A stretch of 64,000 nucleotides of DNA. It comes from Epichloe hybrida. Its lineage: Eukaryota > Ascomycota > Sordariomycetes > Hypocreales > Clavicipitaceae. The stretch is taken from assembly GCA_019022495.1 (NCBI GenBank), contig JAFEKR010000011.1, positions 1,550,001 through 1,614,000 of the forward strand, written 5' to 3'. Below are positions 48,401 to 60,438 of the stretch, piece after piece; within the stretch, counting starts at the first letter, position 1; every line of letters begins with the position of its first letter. The notes beneath the pieces were generated by a model, which was given only the letters and a program-made list of their open reading frames with translations, did not search any database and was not told where the DNA came from. Both the position numbers and the translations under genes were made by a program.

Positions 48401-50570
48401 AGCCTATGGTATTGTAAATGGTAGTTAAAGCTATAAATAACACTATAGGATTAAATAGTCTTATGCTAATAGTCCTTGTTTTTAGTGTGTATTCTTGTAT
48501 AGTTAAGGAATTGCCTTTATTACTGGATATTCTATAGCAAGCCCTTATAATCTAAAGGAAGTTAAGCGTATTTATGCCTAGTGGAAAGTTAGCGATACTC
48601 TTACTATAAGGAATAGTCCTAATACCTCTGTAACTATTAACCTCCTGCTAGGATTACTTATATACGTGTAGCATAAAGGTAAAGGATAGGTAAGCCCCTA
48701 TAAGCTATTAGCTATAGAGGGCAAGACTTACACTCTTAAGCTCCCTTAAGGCCCTAAGGCCTTTAGGTTAATGTCTATTAGGCCTTTTTACAAAGATTTT
48801 AATAAAGAGAGACCTTCTAAGAGCGTAAATAACTAAGATGCCTCCCTATAGCCTATAGCTACCCCTCCTACTAATCCCCTAAGGTAAGGACCTAGAAGAC
48901 CTTAGAAGAACCCCCCTATTATTATGTCTAATATTAATTACATAGATTAAATGAAAGATAAGACTAATGTCTTTCTATTAGCTAAGGAAAGCTCTAACCT
49001 TAAGCTTATAATCTAATTACATAAGGAAGGAATTATTAAGACCCCTAGTGAACCCTTTAAGCTATTTACTAAAGCTAAGATTAATTCTTTGATTAAATAA
49101 GGCGTGTTTGAATTTATTAAGTATAATAAAAGAGAGTATAGTGGAGTTTAAATTTATAATTCCTATATTATTAATGAGGTAAAGGGTAAGACAACGGATT
49201 CGTATGAGAAGTTAAGGCTTATAATCTAAGGTTATAGCGATGAGGAGAAGCTAGCAATCCTTACATAGGCCCTAATAATCTAGTGAGCTAGCTAGCGATT
49301 AATTCTTATAATAGCACTTGTGTTGTTATTGCTAGGCCTTATTCTCTAGCTTTGTAATATTATATAGGCTTATATATAAGCATGAACGCTTCTTAGTTAT
49401 ATAATTCTAGCCTAAATCCCTATCTAAATCTATTACCTATACCCTATAGGTATAATAATGCAAGTAATTAAGCCTTTATATAGTATTATAAAAGCTAGTA
49501 CCTACTAGTAGGTAACGTATTATTATTACTATAGAGAAATGCTCTAGATAATAACCTTTACGTTTGACTTATGCTTGCTTGTAATAATAAAGGAGAACCT
49601 AATCTTTATATGTATAGGGATGTAGACTAATAATATAATTAGACTATCTAACTACAAGTTCTCTTAATAAGAGAAAGATTAATTAAAAGCTACTTCTTTT
49701 ACTACTAAACTAAAGTAAATCCTTTCTATAGGGAACTTACTAACCTTTAATAGTAGTATTATTACTCTTAAAAATAATATAATTATACTAAGGTAAAAGG
49801 GCTAGAGTAGAAAGCTTTAGTTAATCCTACTAACTGATTTAAAATAGGTATATATAGAATAACAAGCTTAAGGCGTGTACATTGCCTTAATTTACTAACC
49901 TAAGGCCTACTTTAACCTCTCTATTACTATATAACACTAGGAGCTATTACCTTAAGATATAAAGAGCCTAAACTAACGGATTTAATGGCAAATTAATAAT
50001 CTAAGCTAAGGATTAAGGTTTATACTATTTAATCTTAAGAAAGTAAAGCTTTTTGTATTTATAGATGGATTATTTGCTAATAACTAGGACCTTACTTCCT
50101 AGCTAGGCTACGTGCTTATCCTAGCTAGTGAAGTCTAAGAGAAAAGCACCTTTATAATCTAAGGTAATATTATACACTATAGCTTTACTAAGAGTAAGAG
50201 AGTTATAAGAAGTATGCTTACCTCTGAGATTTACGGCATGGTTGCTAGTGCTAATATAGCTTACGTAGTCTTAATAACGCTTAGGTTAATTACTTATTAA
50301 TTAAACCTCCCTATGATTCCTATTATTATCTATACTAATTTATACTCTTTATATAAATGCCTTATTAAGCTTAGTACCACAAAGGAGAAGCGTCTTATAA
50401 TTAATATTATAGCCCTTTGTTAATTATATAAGCAACAAGAGATCTGTGAGATTAGATGGATTAATGGGAATAATAACCTTACTAATGTATTTACAAAGGC
50501 ATTGCTAAACAAGGCATTTGAGAGGTTTATTACAAGCAATAAGGTAACTATTAGGATAGAAGGGTAGGTT
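45440..50570 (+). pseudogene. Ty1/copia gag-pol, family 3
   Basis: Degenerate but recognisable. A gag zinc-knuckle-like CLKKCYIYGKEGY lies near 47038 (last Cys lost). An integrase-type IITDARITFRGKEF occurs near 48210-48260, followed by SISKVKQYYRPL, the family's SIGKVERYH-like block. RT remnants lie at about 49040-49700. RNase H, at about 50060-50540, is the best preserved part (FIDGLFANNQDL, SEIYGM, EKRLIINI, IRWINGNNNLTNVFTKA with stops between). Stops are frequent, so the protein is dead. Domain order and RNase H type place it in Ty1/copia. Confidence 0.8.
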
Positions 50571-50803
50571 ACATAATTATAACGTTTATGTTAATCTAAT
50601 AAGATTAAAGGTGTTAAGAATTAGGCTTACTTATCCTTACATAGGCTTATAGATTAGATTTTGTTATTTATTATACCCCTTCCCCTTACCCTTTTCTTAT
50701 AATATTATTTGCGATTATTTAATCTTATTTGTTCCTTAATTCCTATTTACTTCTCTTGTTAATATTATGCGTTATAATCGTGTTAAAGAGAGAGAGTTTT
50801 TAG

Positions 50804-51099
50804 TGTTAGAATAAGCATAATATTAATAAGGGTGCGCGCCTCTAATTAGGTAAGTGCGTTACATTACGGACCTACATGTCTAGCCTGACCGCGCCACGAT
50901 TAGGGTTAGCATATGTGGCCTCTTTGCTAGTGACCCTAATTAAGGCCTCTTTTCCTATAATAAATAGCGTACCCTCTTTGCTTCTATTTAATCCCTCTTT
51001 TGCTTACTTAGATAGACTAGAATATATAATGATTACGTGCACTTTAGTCCACCCTGAAAACCCTACGCGTAGGTCAATGGTATCCTGTAGATACCAACA
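50804..51099 (+). repeat. 3' LTR of copia family 3 (296 bp)
   Basis: The first half carries many G-to-A and C-to-T changes compared with the 5' LTR, while its last third is less mutated. The frame at 50876-51121 is an LTR shadow. Confidence 0.88.
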
Positions 51100-51104
51100 A
51101 ATAT

Positions 51105-52100
51105 CTATATCCCTATTTTAATACGTATAACTAGCAATAGGTTAGCTACTATATTCTTAGAATATGTTTTTAGGGATTATAGCGCTCTAGAGGGCATTAT
51201 TATAGACTATAGTTTAACCTTTACTAGCGAGTTTTAGATAACCTTCTGCTATCTTATTATAACTAAGCGGTGACTAAGCACTATATTTTACCTATAAATA
51301 GATAGTTAAATAAAACATTTAAACTAAGTTTTAGAGCACTATTTAAAAGCTTTTGCTTGCTTTAACTAAACTAATTAGGCTAATAAACTTTTAATAGCAT
51401 AGTTTACGTATAATATAAGCGCTTATTTAACTTATAGCTACACCCTAGCTAAGGCGCTATAAGGCTATAACCCTAGGGGACTATAGTAAGTAGTTACAAA
51501 TATTCTTATAGTAAATAACTAGGTAAAAACTTATGCTATTATACTAAAAGACAGATATGTAGTAATTAAGTAACTCCTAAGTAACTTATAGGCCTAGTAT
51601 ATAAAACACTATAATAAGAAGCGGACCCTAATAAAGTTTAGTATAAGTAACTATGTTTTATTATCTATAAAGAATATTAACTTATAGTAACCTAGTAGGA
51701 AGCTAAGTGTAAGGTACCTAGGCCCTTATAAAATTAAAAAGGTAATTAGTACCTATAGACTTATATACTAATTAAAGCTACTACCTAGAATGTGTTTATA
51801 TAATGTTTTTAATATTACTAACCTTAAACTATTTATAGGGGACCTATTTAGTATAGAAGATACGTCCTTGCTATAAGATAATATCACGAATAATAAGCAG
51901 GAGTTTGAAGTTAAAAGAATTATATTATATTATTATAATAGGAGATATTAGAAATACCTAGTTAAATAGAAGGGCTATAATGCTTTAGAGAATTCTTAGG
52001 TAAAAAAAAGAGATTTTATTATAATAGATATTATTAAGGATTGCGAGTAATAACTAAGCAGCTAGTTCGCGGACATAGAGGTGTATTTAATAGATTTTAG
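51105..52100 (+). pseudogene. Gypsy B pol, 3' part with chromodomain
   Basis: The integrase C-terminal region resumes after copia 3, followed by a chromodomain at about 51901-52002 (EFEVKRI.., K.GYNALENS). Homologous to gypsy A 20736-21720. In-frame stops replace several Gln and Trp codons. Confidence 0.8.
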
Positions 52101-53986
52101 GTAGTAGTAGTAATATATAAAAAAAATCCAGATAATTTCTTAGATAACCTAACTTATAGCTACTTTACACTAATTACTTCATTAACACGTCACCTACTAG
52201 GCCCTTAGTGGTCTTACTAGTAATAATAGGGGCAGAGGATTTATTCTTATTATTAGAAGAATCCCTCTCTCTATATATATATATACAAAGCTTACTAGGG
52301 AGGTCTAGTAGCCTAATAAAAGTAAGAAGCGTAGATATATTAGTAGCAAGCTACTAGTAAGTTAGTAAAGCTATAAGCTAGAGCGTAAGAAGTATATATA
52401 AATAGAAGATTTTATATAATAAAACACAAACTATTAGAAATATTAATCTAGACTTCTAGATTAATAGTATTATTAAGTAGTAATATAGTAACTTATTTAT
52501 TAGCATTAGCCTTATATATAACTTCTGCTATAAGCTATGCTTACCTTACTTACCTATGTTTATTAGTATTTTTAGTAGTTAGAAGCGTATTATAAAGTTT
52601 GCGTTTTATATGCATTAGACGCTAGTAGTATATTAGTAGTAACTAAGTTATAGAAATAAGAGATATATATATTATTAAGAAAGTATAGATTATTATTAGG
52701 ATTACTATAAGCATTAATATACTTAAAAAGCGTATAGTATAACTAGGTAAACTAAGTAGTACCCTAGTAATGTATTAGTATATATATTAGTAGTAGGAAA
52801 AGGAGAATAAACCCTAGTATAGTCCTTATTATTATATATATAATAAGCGTATTTTATTAAGTTATTTATATAAGTTAGGAGTAATATATAGTAAGATAGT
52901 AGTAAAGTTATACTTAGAGAATTAGTATATTAGGTTAGGATAGATTTGCCCTTAATAATATATTATAGCTTTACACTATTACTATCTTTAGGTATAATAG
53001 CTTATATTATAACTTACTATATATAGTAAATATAGGGAATTTTTATTTTACTAGTACTACTAGCTATAAGTTAGTAAGGTAGGTACTAGGGGGACTTAGA
53101 TATTATACTTATATAGAAATTTTAGAAGCTAAATATTTCTTACTAGGAGACTTTAAAGGGGATATTATAGGAGTCTTTAAAATAGAAGGAGGTAGTAGTA
53201 GTAAAGGAATTACTTATATTAAAGATATTATTAACTACTAGTAAGTTAGTAGTAATATACTATAAGAAACTTATAGGTAGAAGGTAAGTTACTAATATTT
53301 TAGCGTTTAAGAGGATTTAGATATTTTAGATAAGGATAGATATAAATAATAAAGTAATACTATAGGATATTAGTAACTACTATAAGAGAAGCTATAAAGC
53401 TACTAGCTTATAGGTAAGGGTAACTTATAATACTAAGGGAGAATATAAAGGGAAGAAAAGTATATAGAAGTAGGGGAGAGTAAGCCTCTTTTATATTAGC
53501 CCTAGACTCTAAGTAATCTACGCGCTATGTATAGCTAATCTAGGAATTATAATATTTATAGTTATAGCCACCACTAGTAAATACGCACGCTAGCTATGAA
53601 CTCCTAGCAAGATTAATATAATATCCCTAATATTAGATAAGAAGTTATTTATTTTAAATAGCATGTATTACCCTATCTATTTAACCTAATTATAAAACTT
53701 AATATAGGTAGTCCGCCTACTTAGCGCTAATAACTTATTAGATAAAGGCATGTACATTAGAGGCAATAAAGCAGCGAGTATGTAGCTATTCATAATCCAG
53801 ATGTTACGAGAAGGATTACCTAGGTCCTAACTAACAATATTTGCCTTATTATTTAAAGCGAACGTAATACCGCGCACCGATAGTACAGCTAGTAATATAG
53901 ACATTACCATAGGTTATGCGTAGCAAACACACACTAGCTAAGTAGCTCTTTATAATTAAGGATAATTATATATTAGGGGGGTAGTA
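52101..53986 (+). other. Long 3' region of gypsy B
   Basis: Same layout as 21721-24195 of copy A, without the TRIM. The region near 53510-53830 contains the same degenerate peptide blocks (KLFILNS.YYPIYLT, GMYIRGNKA), here with fewer changes. The protein family is not recognised. A purine tract precedes the LTR at 53987. Confidence 0.55.
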
Positions 53987-54253
53987 TATTAGGAGCACGG
54001 AGGCTAGGGAGTTATAGATAGGATAGTTATATAATAGAGCCCTTAGGTAAGCCTTAGCCTACGCGAATAACTAAGTAGCTACTAAATAGCTATATGTATA
54101 TAGTAGGGTATTTAGATAAGGACTGCCTATAAGAGATATAGAAGGTTAGAGTTTAAGACCTTTATGCACCTACCCCTAAGTAGTAGCTCTCTAGCTACAA
54201 CTAAGAACCTTAGCTTTCACTCCGTTTATATCTCTCCTAACACAGTCGTAACA
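53987..54253 (+). repeat. 3' LTR of gypsy B (267 bp)
   Basis: Mutated start TATTAGGAGCACGG, end CACAGTCGTAACA, then TATAT. Confidence 0.88.
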
Positions 54254-55173
54254 TATATATACTTCCTTTTTAAGAGAAAATCATATATATCTAAGTAAAT
54301 AAGCTATTAAGAAGTTAGTACTATAATTAGTAAGACTTACTTTAGACTTACTTTTAAATTTACTCTAGAAAATACCTTTTTTTTTAAAATAAAATTATAT
54401 ATAACTAGGTAAATAAGCTATAAAAAAGTTAATTATATTATAAATAAACCCTATTATATACTTAATCTTTATTTATACCTTAAATAAACTATATTATTAT
54501 TTTATAGCTTTAAATTCTTATAAACCTCTATAACTTATAAGCTTTTTAATCCCTTTACTCAAAAGAAATAAACTTTTATTTTAAAAAGTATAATATTTAT
54601 TTATTAACTTTATAAAATTAGATTTTATATTCTATCTTAAATTAATTTACTTTTAATAATATAGGCTTTTTAAAGATTTCTTTATTAGTCCTTAATATAA
54701 TTATTTGGACTTATAATATATTATTCTATATTAAATTTAAAAGTATATATAAGGTATTATTTAGTGAAATAAACCCTTAGGTTAAATAATATAATATTAA
54801 ATCTTAGAAATTAGATTTATTAGCATTTTAAAATCGTATAATATAAAACAAAATTCAAGAATTTCTTTTATAATCTTAAACCTATATAGTATACCTTACA
54901 CCCTAATATATAACTAATAATCTAAAACTAAGGAAACTTAAATAATTTATAGTAAATAAACTAAAATAGGAATTAAATTAACACTAATATTAACTTAAGA
55001 AAGAAAAATCCATATAATATTATAAGATCTTAATATACCCCACCTTTATTTTCCCCTAACATTACATTTGTAATGTTTGTAATGTAATGTAATGTAATAT
55101 GTAATAATTACACATTACATTACATTACATTACACATTACATCCAAACCCCAAATATTACATTACATGCTCTG
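54254..55173. repeat. hAT right arm
   Basis: The last recognisable 101-bp units (GCTAT near 54304, and a diverged one near 54418) lead into very AT-rich DNA with stops in all frames, then a cluster of GTAATGTAATG/CATTACATTAC repeats (55045-55170), and the terminal ATGCTCTG. Some GTAAT and ATTAC runs are complementary and could form a hairpin. Confidence 0.75.
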
Positions 55174-55181
55174 GTCAATAG

Positions 55182-55882
55182 CTACGTCGCAGCTGTTAAC
55201 AGCTGCGTCCGACCGTATGGATAACTAATTAGTTAATTGCGTTATAGTAATAAGTATAGCTATAACTATGCTACTAGTAATTAGGTAAGCTTAGGTAACG
55301 TAAGCTAGGGTGACATAAGCAGGTTACCCTACACATAACTTACCCTATAGCTATCTTTAATTGCGATTTTCTCTTTAACTAGAGGTTATACAAAAGTTTT
55401 ATATATAGTAAATTAAAGCTAGAAGATAAGGCTTTCTCTTTATATAAGGTTATTTTTTAGACTAAAAGTTAGTGTATACAGGTTACTAGCTAGTATAGTA
55501 AGGAGTTAATCTTTTGATTTTTATATATAAATGAATTTTACGGAAAATCAAAAGTAGCTTATAAGACCCCTTTAGTAGCCTAGATTCACTAATATAGTTA
55601 GTAAGTCTATAAGAGAAAGAAGATCTTTTTAACTAGCTAGATAGCTAGTCCTCTTAACTAATAACAGCCGCATTGCTTATATAACATATCTAAAATCAAT
55701 TCTATTACTCTATAAGATATTATAGAAGTAATCTAGATTAAATTCTATTAGTTAATAACTGCCATAACCTTCCATTACATTACATTAATTAATTTAATAT
55801 TATAGCCTTATTAGTCCCTAACCATAGAGCTTACACCTATATAGCTATTACTAGCTAGTAACTAGCTCCTTACTTTTTAATA
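55182..55882 (+). repeat. Second part of the 5' LTR of copia copy C
   Basis: 701 bases completing the LTR started at 7238, ending TTTTTAATA. GGTTATAAGCC follows as the mutated primer site (55883). Confidence 0.88.
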
Positions 55883-56018
55883 GGTTATAAGCCTAGCTTT
55901 ATTACTATAAATTCCTTTTAGATTACTATGTGTGCAAATATAAAAGACTTCCTTTCTATAAAAAAGGAAGGACCTGCGAGATAGAAGTTTTTCCCTTCTA
56001 TAAAAAGGAATTAATTAT

Positions 56019-56842
56019 TGTTAAAAATAAGACTTATTTTTAGCCCTTTTCTAGTTAAAGAGCCTTTTTATTACTAGCTTGCATTGCAAGCCTAACAGCT
56101 GCACTGCAGCTGTCAACGGTCGCGAAGGTAGCTATCAATGGCTACGTCGCAGCTGTCAACAGCTACGTCCGACCGTGTGGATAACTAATTAGTCAATTAC
56201 GTTATAGCTACAAGTGTAGCCATAACCACGCTACTAGTAATTAGGTAAGCTAAGGTAACGTAAGCTAAGGTGACATAAGCAGGTTACCCTACACGTAACT
56301 TACCCTATAGCTATCTTTAATAGTAATTTTCTCTTTATCTAGAGGTTATATAAAAGTTTTATATATAGTAAATTAAAGCTTAAAGATAAGGCTTTCTCTT
56401 TATATAAGGTTATTTTTTTAACTAAAAGTTAGTGCATACGGGTTGCTAGCTAGTATAGTAGTGAGTTAATTTTTTAGTTCTTGTATATAAATGAATTTTA
56501 TGGAAAATCAAAAGTAGCCTGTAAGACCCTGCTAGCGGCCTAGATCCTCCGATATAGTTAGTAAGTCTATAAGAGAAAGAAAATCTTTTTAACTAGCTAG
56601 ATAGCTAGTTCTCTTAACTAATAACAGCCGCATTACCTGTATAATATATTTAAAATCAATTCTATTACTCTATAAGATATTATAAAAGTAATCTAAATTA
56701 AATTCTATTAGTTAATAACTACTATAACCTTCTATTACGTTACGTTAATTGATTTAACGTTGCGGCCCTATCGGTCCCTGACCGTAGAGCTTGCATCTGT
56801 ACAGCTGTTGCCAGCTGGCAACTAGCTCCCTACATTTCAATA
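56019..56842 (+). repeat. Solo LTR of copia family 1 inside copy C
   Basis: 824 bp with perfect TSDs ATTAT (56014-56018 and 56843-56847), inserted in the leader repeat array of copy C. It shows that the same family kept inserting into its own relic and that an element was later lost by LTR recombination. Confidence 0.92.
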
Positions 56843-57008
56843 ATTATGGCTATAGAAGACTTCCCTTCTATAAAAAAGGAAGGATTCACAAGATAGAAGC
56901 TTTTTCCCTTCTATAAAAAGGAATTATTTACGAATACAGAAGACTTCCCTTCTATAAAAAAGGAAGGACCTGTGAGATAGAAGCTTTTCCCTTCTATAAA
57001 AAAGGAAA

Positions 57009-60000
57009 ATAGATACTAAAGGAAAGGGAAAGGGACTTGTAATCCCTAACCCTAGTGCGTAAGAGATTCTTAATAACTAGCTAAAAGAGCAGGCTATTAA
57101 GCAACAAGCAACTATAGACTAGTTATTAGAGAAGCTAGAAAGCCTATTTATAACTGTAAATAGTTGTATGGAGGGTGTGGAAGCTAATAAGCCTAGTAGT
57201 CAGCAGCAAGATTAATAGCCTGTTCAAGAACAAGCTGAATCTAGCTCCGTACAAGCAACCTTTAATAATTTAATTATTAAGGAATTCAATAAGAGGGTTT
57301 ATAGCTTCCTAGAGACTGCTAGGCTTAAAGGAGCTGAAAATTTCGAATAATGGAAACAAGCCCTAACTATCCAATTTAGAGCTTTAGGCATGCCTAATTT
57401 TCTAGATAATCCGGAGAGTTCTAGGGCGCTAAGGGATCTAGATTAAGCTATTATCCTTATGTTACTAAGGGATAGTTATATGGAAGAACCCTAAGCCGCT
57501 ATAACTTAGCAAAAATCACCTAAAGAAGCCTATAATTTACTTGTAAGGCAATATTTATATAGCGTTGAAATCCAGAGGGGGTCCTTATATTCAGAATTTC
57601 ATAACCTGAATTCTTAAGAGTTTAAGGGGAGCTTAGAGTCCTTTAATGCAGTCTTTAATAATCTACTAGCTAGATTATCAATTTCTAGGGTCCTAATTGC
57701 TCTAATAGATCAGGTTAATCACTGCGGTGATTATTAAATTTGGTTGTTACATGTGGCACTAGCTGGGTATTGCTAGTAATTTTTTTGGTTCCTTGAAAAT
57801 TAGATGCATTGGCCACAGCCAATGACCCCAAAAAAAAATTAAAAATCAATAGATCAGGTTAATTAATATCTCAAATCCCTAAAATCAACCTTCCCTTAGT
57901 AGGCTAAGAGGCAACGATTTAGCATGCGTACGAATAAGGCTATAGGGGCTCCCCTAGAAGCCCTAAATCTTTAATTTTTAATAGCAGACCTTCTAGTAAA
58001 ACAGAGGGATAAGTCATCTACGGTATCCAAAGCCCTGAATTATAGGGCTAAAAATCTGGAAAAGGGTGCTAAAGAGAAAGAAAAAGCCCCTAAGGATTAG
58101 AAGAAGAAAGGAGGCTCTAAAGAAAATAAGGGCTTTTCTAATTCTAATTCTTCTTCTAATAAGAAGAAGAAAAAGAAGCAAAAAGGTTAAAAATTAGATA
58201 AAAAGGATAATAAAGAGACCTTTACAGAGGGATCTTTTATGCTAGGAAATTACAACCTTTCTAATAGTGCTCTTAAACCGTATAAGAAGCCTAGCCTTTA
58301 TAAGACTAGTTATAAGAGCTTTAGTGATAGTAGCTCTGATTCTAGCTCTAGTGAATCGGATAATGAAAAATAAGAAATTAAAACCTTAAATGGTTTTAAT
58401 TATTACAGTAAAGACATGAAAAAGGCCCTATTATATAATATAGGTTTAACTGTATATATAGTTAATTCAAGGGAGGTCTTTAGGGATTATACCCCTTATA
58501 AAAAGGGGGAATCCAACCCTATTATAACTGGTGGTGGCCTTATTTACGCTAAGGGTCACGGTAGTGCTGTTTTTAAGGTCTTATATTAGAAAAATCCAGC
58601 AAGATATAGGACCTTAGTGCTTAAAGATACACTATATTTTCCTTAGCTTAATGTTAATATAGTTAGTAAACTTACGCACTATATATCTAGTAGTTACCTT
58701 ATGAAAAACCTACTTTATCTTAAAGATAGGTCTTATATTACAACCTTAGATATAGAAAAACATGGTTTTTTCTTTCACGTTAAAAACCAATCTACGCCTA
58801 AGTTATCTAAAGGGCCCTGTAATAATTCGCATTATATCTAATCTTTTACTTACGCTGCTTTTAAGGGTTATAGCTATCTGATTAGCTACCCGATAGAGGT
58901 TCAAATTCCCTTTAAAAAGCTGGATTAGGCTTCTAATTTAGATAAAATCAACGAAAATGATAATAATATTGAAGAAATTATACAGGATGATTTAGAGGAA
59001 TTAGTCCCTTCTTCTTTGCCTATAGCCCTAGGTTAGGTCCCTTATAAATCTAAGGAAATAGATTTAGGGGTGTTAGAGGGCCCTAGTGGAGGAAAAGGGT
59101 CCCTAATACCTCTCTAAGAGGCCTGTGGTTCTCAAGGTGCCTAGTAGGGGACTAGTAAAGAGGGCCCTAGTCTAGATCCTAATTTAGACCCTAAGGATCT
59201 TCAATATTAATAGTTATTAGAACTAGCTAGCCTATGGTATCATTTGGTATGTATAATTAGGGCACCTAGGTCTTCCTTTGCTAAAGAAAACTAGCCTTAT
59301 AACTAAAGGAATCCCTGATTTTTCTAAAATTAAGGATAAGGACTTTAGATGTATTGCTTGTGATTAATCTAAGGCAGTTAGAAGACCTAGGAAGTTAGCT
59401 ATCCCTGACCCCCTAAGAGCTCTAGATCGAATAGAGAGGGATACGCTAAAAATTAGCCCTACGCTGTATAATAAGTAGTTAATTTGCTTATTTCTAGTTA
59501 ATTAAAAGACTAGATATAAGTGGGTTATCTTATTACCTAATAAGGAAGGCCTAACTGTTTATAAGGCTATTAAAGGCTTCTTTAAAGGGCTTAAAAATTA
59601 ACTAGGTTAATATCCTAGGTACCTTTACTTTAATAGGGGCTAAGAAATCAATTCTAGTTGTTAAGCTTAGTTAAATTCTAAAGGGATTAAATTCATGACT
59701 TCTAGTCCCTATATCCATAAGCAAAATGGATTAGCAGAGCGTTTAATTTATACTATTCTAGATTAATTAAGGGCTACTATTTAGTAGGCAAAATTACTAT
59801 TATTTTTATAGTGTTTTATATTACCTTCAGTTATTAACCTTATTAATATAACTACTAATACCACTAAGGATAAAAGCCCTAAACAACTGCTATCTAGGGA
59901 GCTAAATTAGCCTTACATAACTAATATTAGTAGTATTAGAGCTATAGGATCTTATTATGAGGTTTTAATCCCCCTAGAAAAATAACGTAAAGCCTAGAAG

Positions 60001-60438
60001 TTAGCAGCTAGGACTATCCCTAGAAGACTTTTAGCTACACTAGGTTCTAATACCTACCTAGTGTATATCCTCTCTAAAAGGCTAGTTATAAAGACTAGCT
60101 TTATTAAGATTATAGAACCTATATGCCTTGTTTCTAAAGGCTTACCTAGGATTTCTATAGGGGATAACCCTTTAGAGAGGGAAAATAATCTAAACTAATA
60201 AAATCTAGATTAAGGTTTAAAGGATTATCCTATAGATAACATAAGTATCCCTATAGGTTAAGAAAAACCACCTATAGGCCCTGAAGAATCCCCTAAAGGC
60301 TTAATTCTAGCGGATCCTATATAGGCGCAGCCTATAACTCAACTAGGAAATCAGATTTTGACTTCGGACCTTGATTTTAATAAAATTATTAACTTTAACC
60401 CTAATATTAACCCTATGGATATTAATATTAGTTCCCCT
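57009..60438 (+). pseudogene. Copia copy C gag-pol, 3' truncated
   Basis: Homologous to copy 1 from 10952 to about 14240. The start codon reads ATA; there are stops throughout and the protease reads NIG. It covers gag, protease, pre-integrase and integrase, and ends just before the reverse transcriptase. It carries a 128-bp insertion at 57720 and a small 10-bp-scale duplication near 59235. It is the most degraded family-1 coding region here. Confidence 0.88.
57720..57847 (+). mobile_element. SINE-like retroposed insertion (128 bp)
   Basis: The gag sequence AATAGATCAGGTTAAT appears on both sides (57704-57719 and 57848-57863), a perfect 16-bp target duplication. The insert ends in an A-rich tail (CCCCAAAAAAAAATTAAAAATC). 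Its body has an A-box-like TGGCACTAGCTGGG near 57753, a GGTTCCTTGA that only weakly resembles a B box, and a CATTGGCCACAGCCAATG hairpin near the tail. Copies 1 and 2 lack it. Long TSD plus A-rich tail is the mark of LINE-driven retroposition. It shows little C-to-T damage. Confidence 0.78.

Larger units (their letters stand above)
44736..51099 (+). mobile_element. Ty1/copia family 3, nested in gypsy B
   Basis: The element is 6,364 bp with 296-bp LTRs, 44736-45031 and 50804-51099, starting TGTTGGAACAAGC and ending ACCAACA. The flanks AGTAT (44731-44735) and AATAT (51100-51104) are a 5-bp TSD with one G-to-A change, and gypsy A near 20731 shows the empty site. A purine tract AAAGAGAGAGAG precedes the 3' LTR. 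The LTR keeps GC-rich islands (GCGCGCC, GACCGCGCC), unlike the internal part. Confidence 0.9.
40067..54253 (+). mobile_element. Ty3/gypsy chromovirus copy B with a nested copia
   Basis: It has 267-bp LTRs (40067-40333, 53987-54253), starting TGTTAGGAGCACGG and ending GTCGTAACA, and TSDs TATAT (40062-40066 and 54254-54258). It is 14,187 bp with copia family 3 inside and about 7.8 kb without it, matching gypsy A. It supplies the empty sites that prove the insertions into copy A. It is heavily mutated. Confidence 0.92.
7361..55173. mobile_element. Non-autonomous hAT-type element, opened by three large insertions
   Basis: The ends are CAGAGCAT at 7361 and its inverse ATGCTCTG ending at 55173, an 8-bp inverted repeat with the CAGNG start typical of hAT. 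They are flanked by perfect 8-bp duplications GTCAATAG (7353-7360 and 55174-55181) inside a copia LTR. Subterminal ATTAC/GTAAT short repeats lie at both ends. The hAT's own DNA is only 7361-7796, 33569-33692, 39927-40066 and 54254-55173, about 1.6 kb in all. It has no transposase frame, but a tandem array of 101-bp units into which the LARD, copia 4 and gypsy B inserted. Confidence 0.85.
7238..60438 (+). mobile_element. Ty1/copia family 1, copy C: outermost element of the nest, 3' truncated
   Basis: The 5' LTR starts at 7238 (TGTTAAAAATAAGACC) and is split by the hAT insertion: 7238-7360 plus 55182-55882 sum to 824 bp, exactly the LTR length of copies 1 and 2. A tRNA-iMet-type primer site follows at 55883. 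The internal region runs to about 60438, where similarity to copies 1 and 2 stops before the reverse transcriptase; no 3' LTR follows. It is the most mutated of the three internal-containing copies, fitting its position as oldest. It also carries a solo LTR (56019-56842) and a SINE-like insertion (57720-57847). Confidence 0.88.

Noticed and set aside
7361..55173. A giant Starship-type element, because of its 48-kb span
   Set aside because: The span results from nested LTR elements inside a small hAT; no tyrosine-recombinase captain gene or cargo genes are present, and the 8-bp TSD fits hAT.
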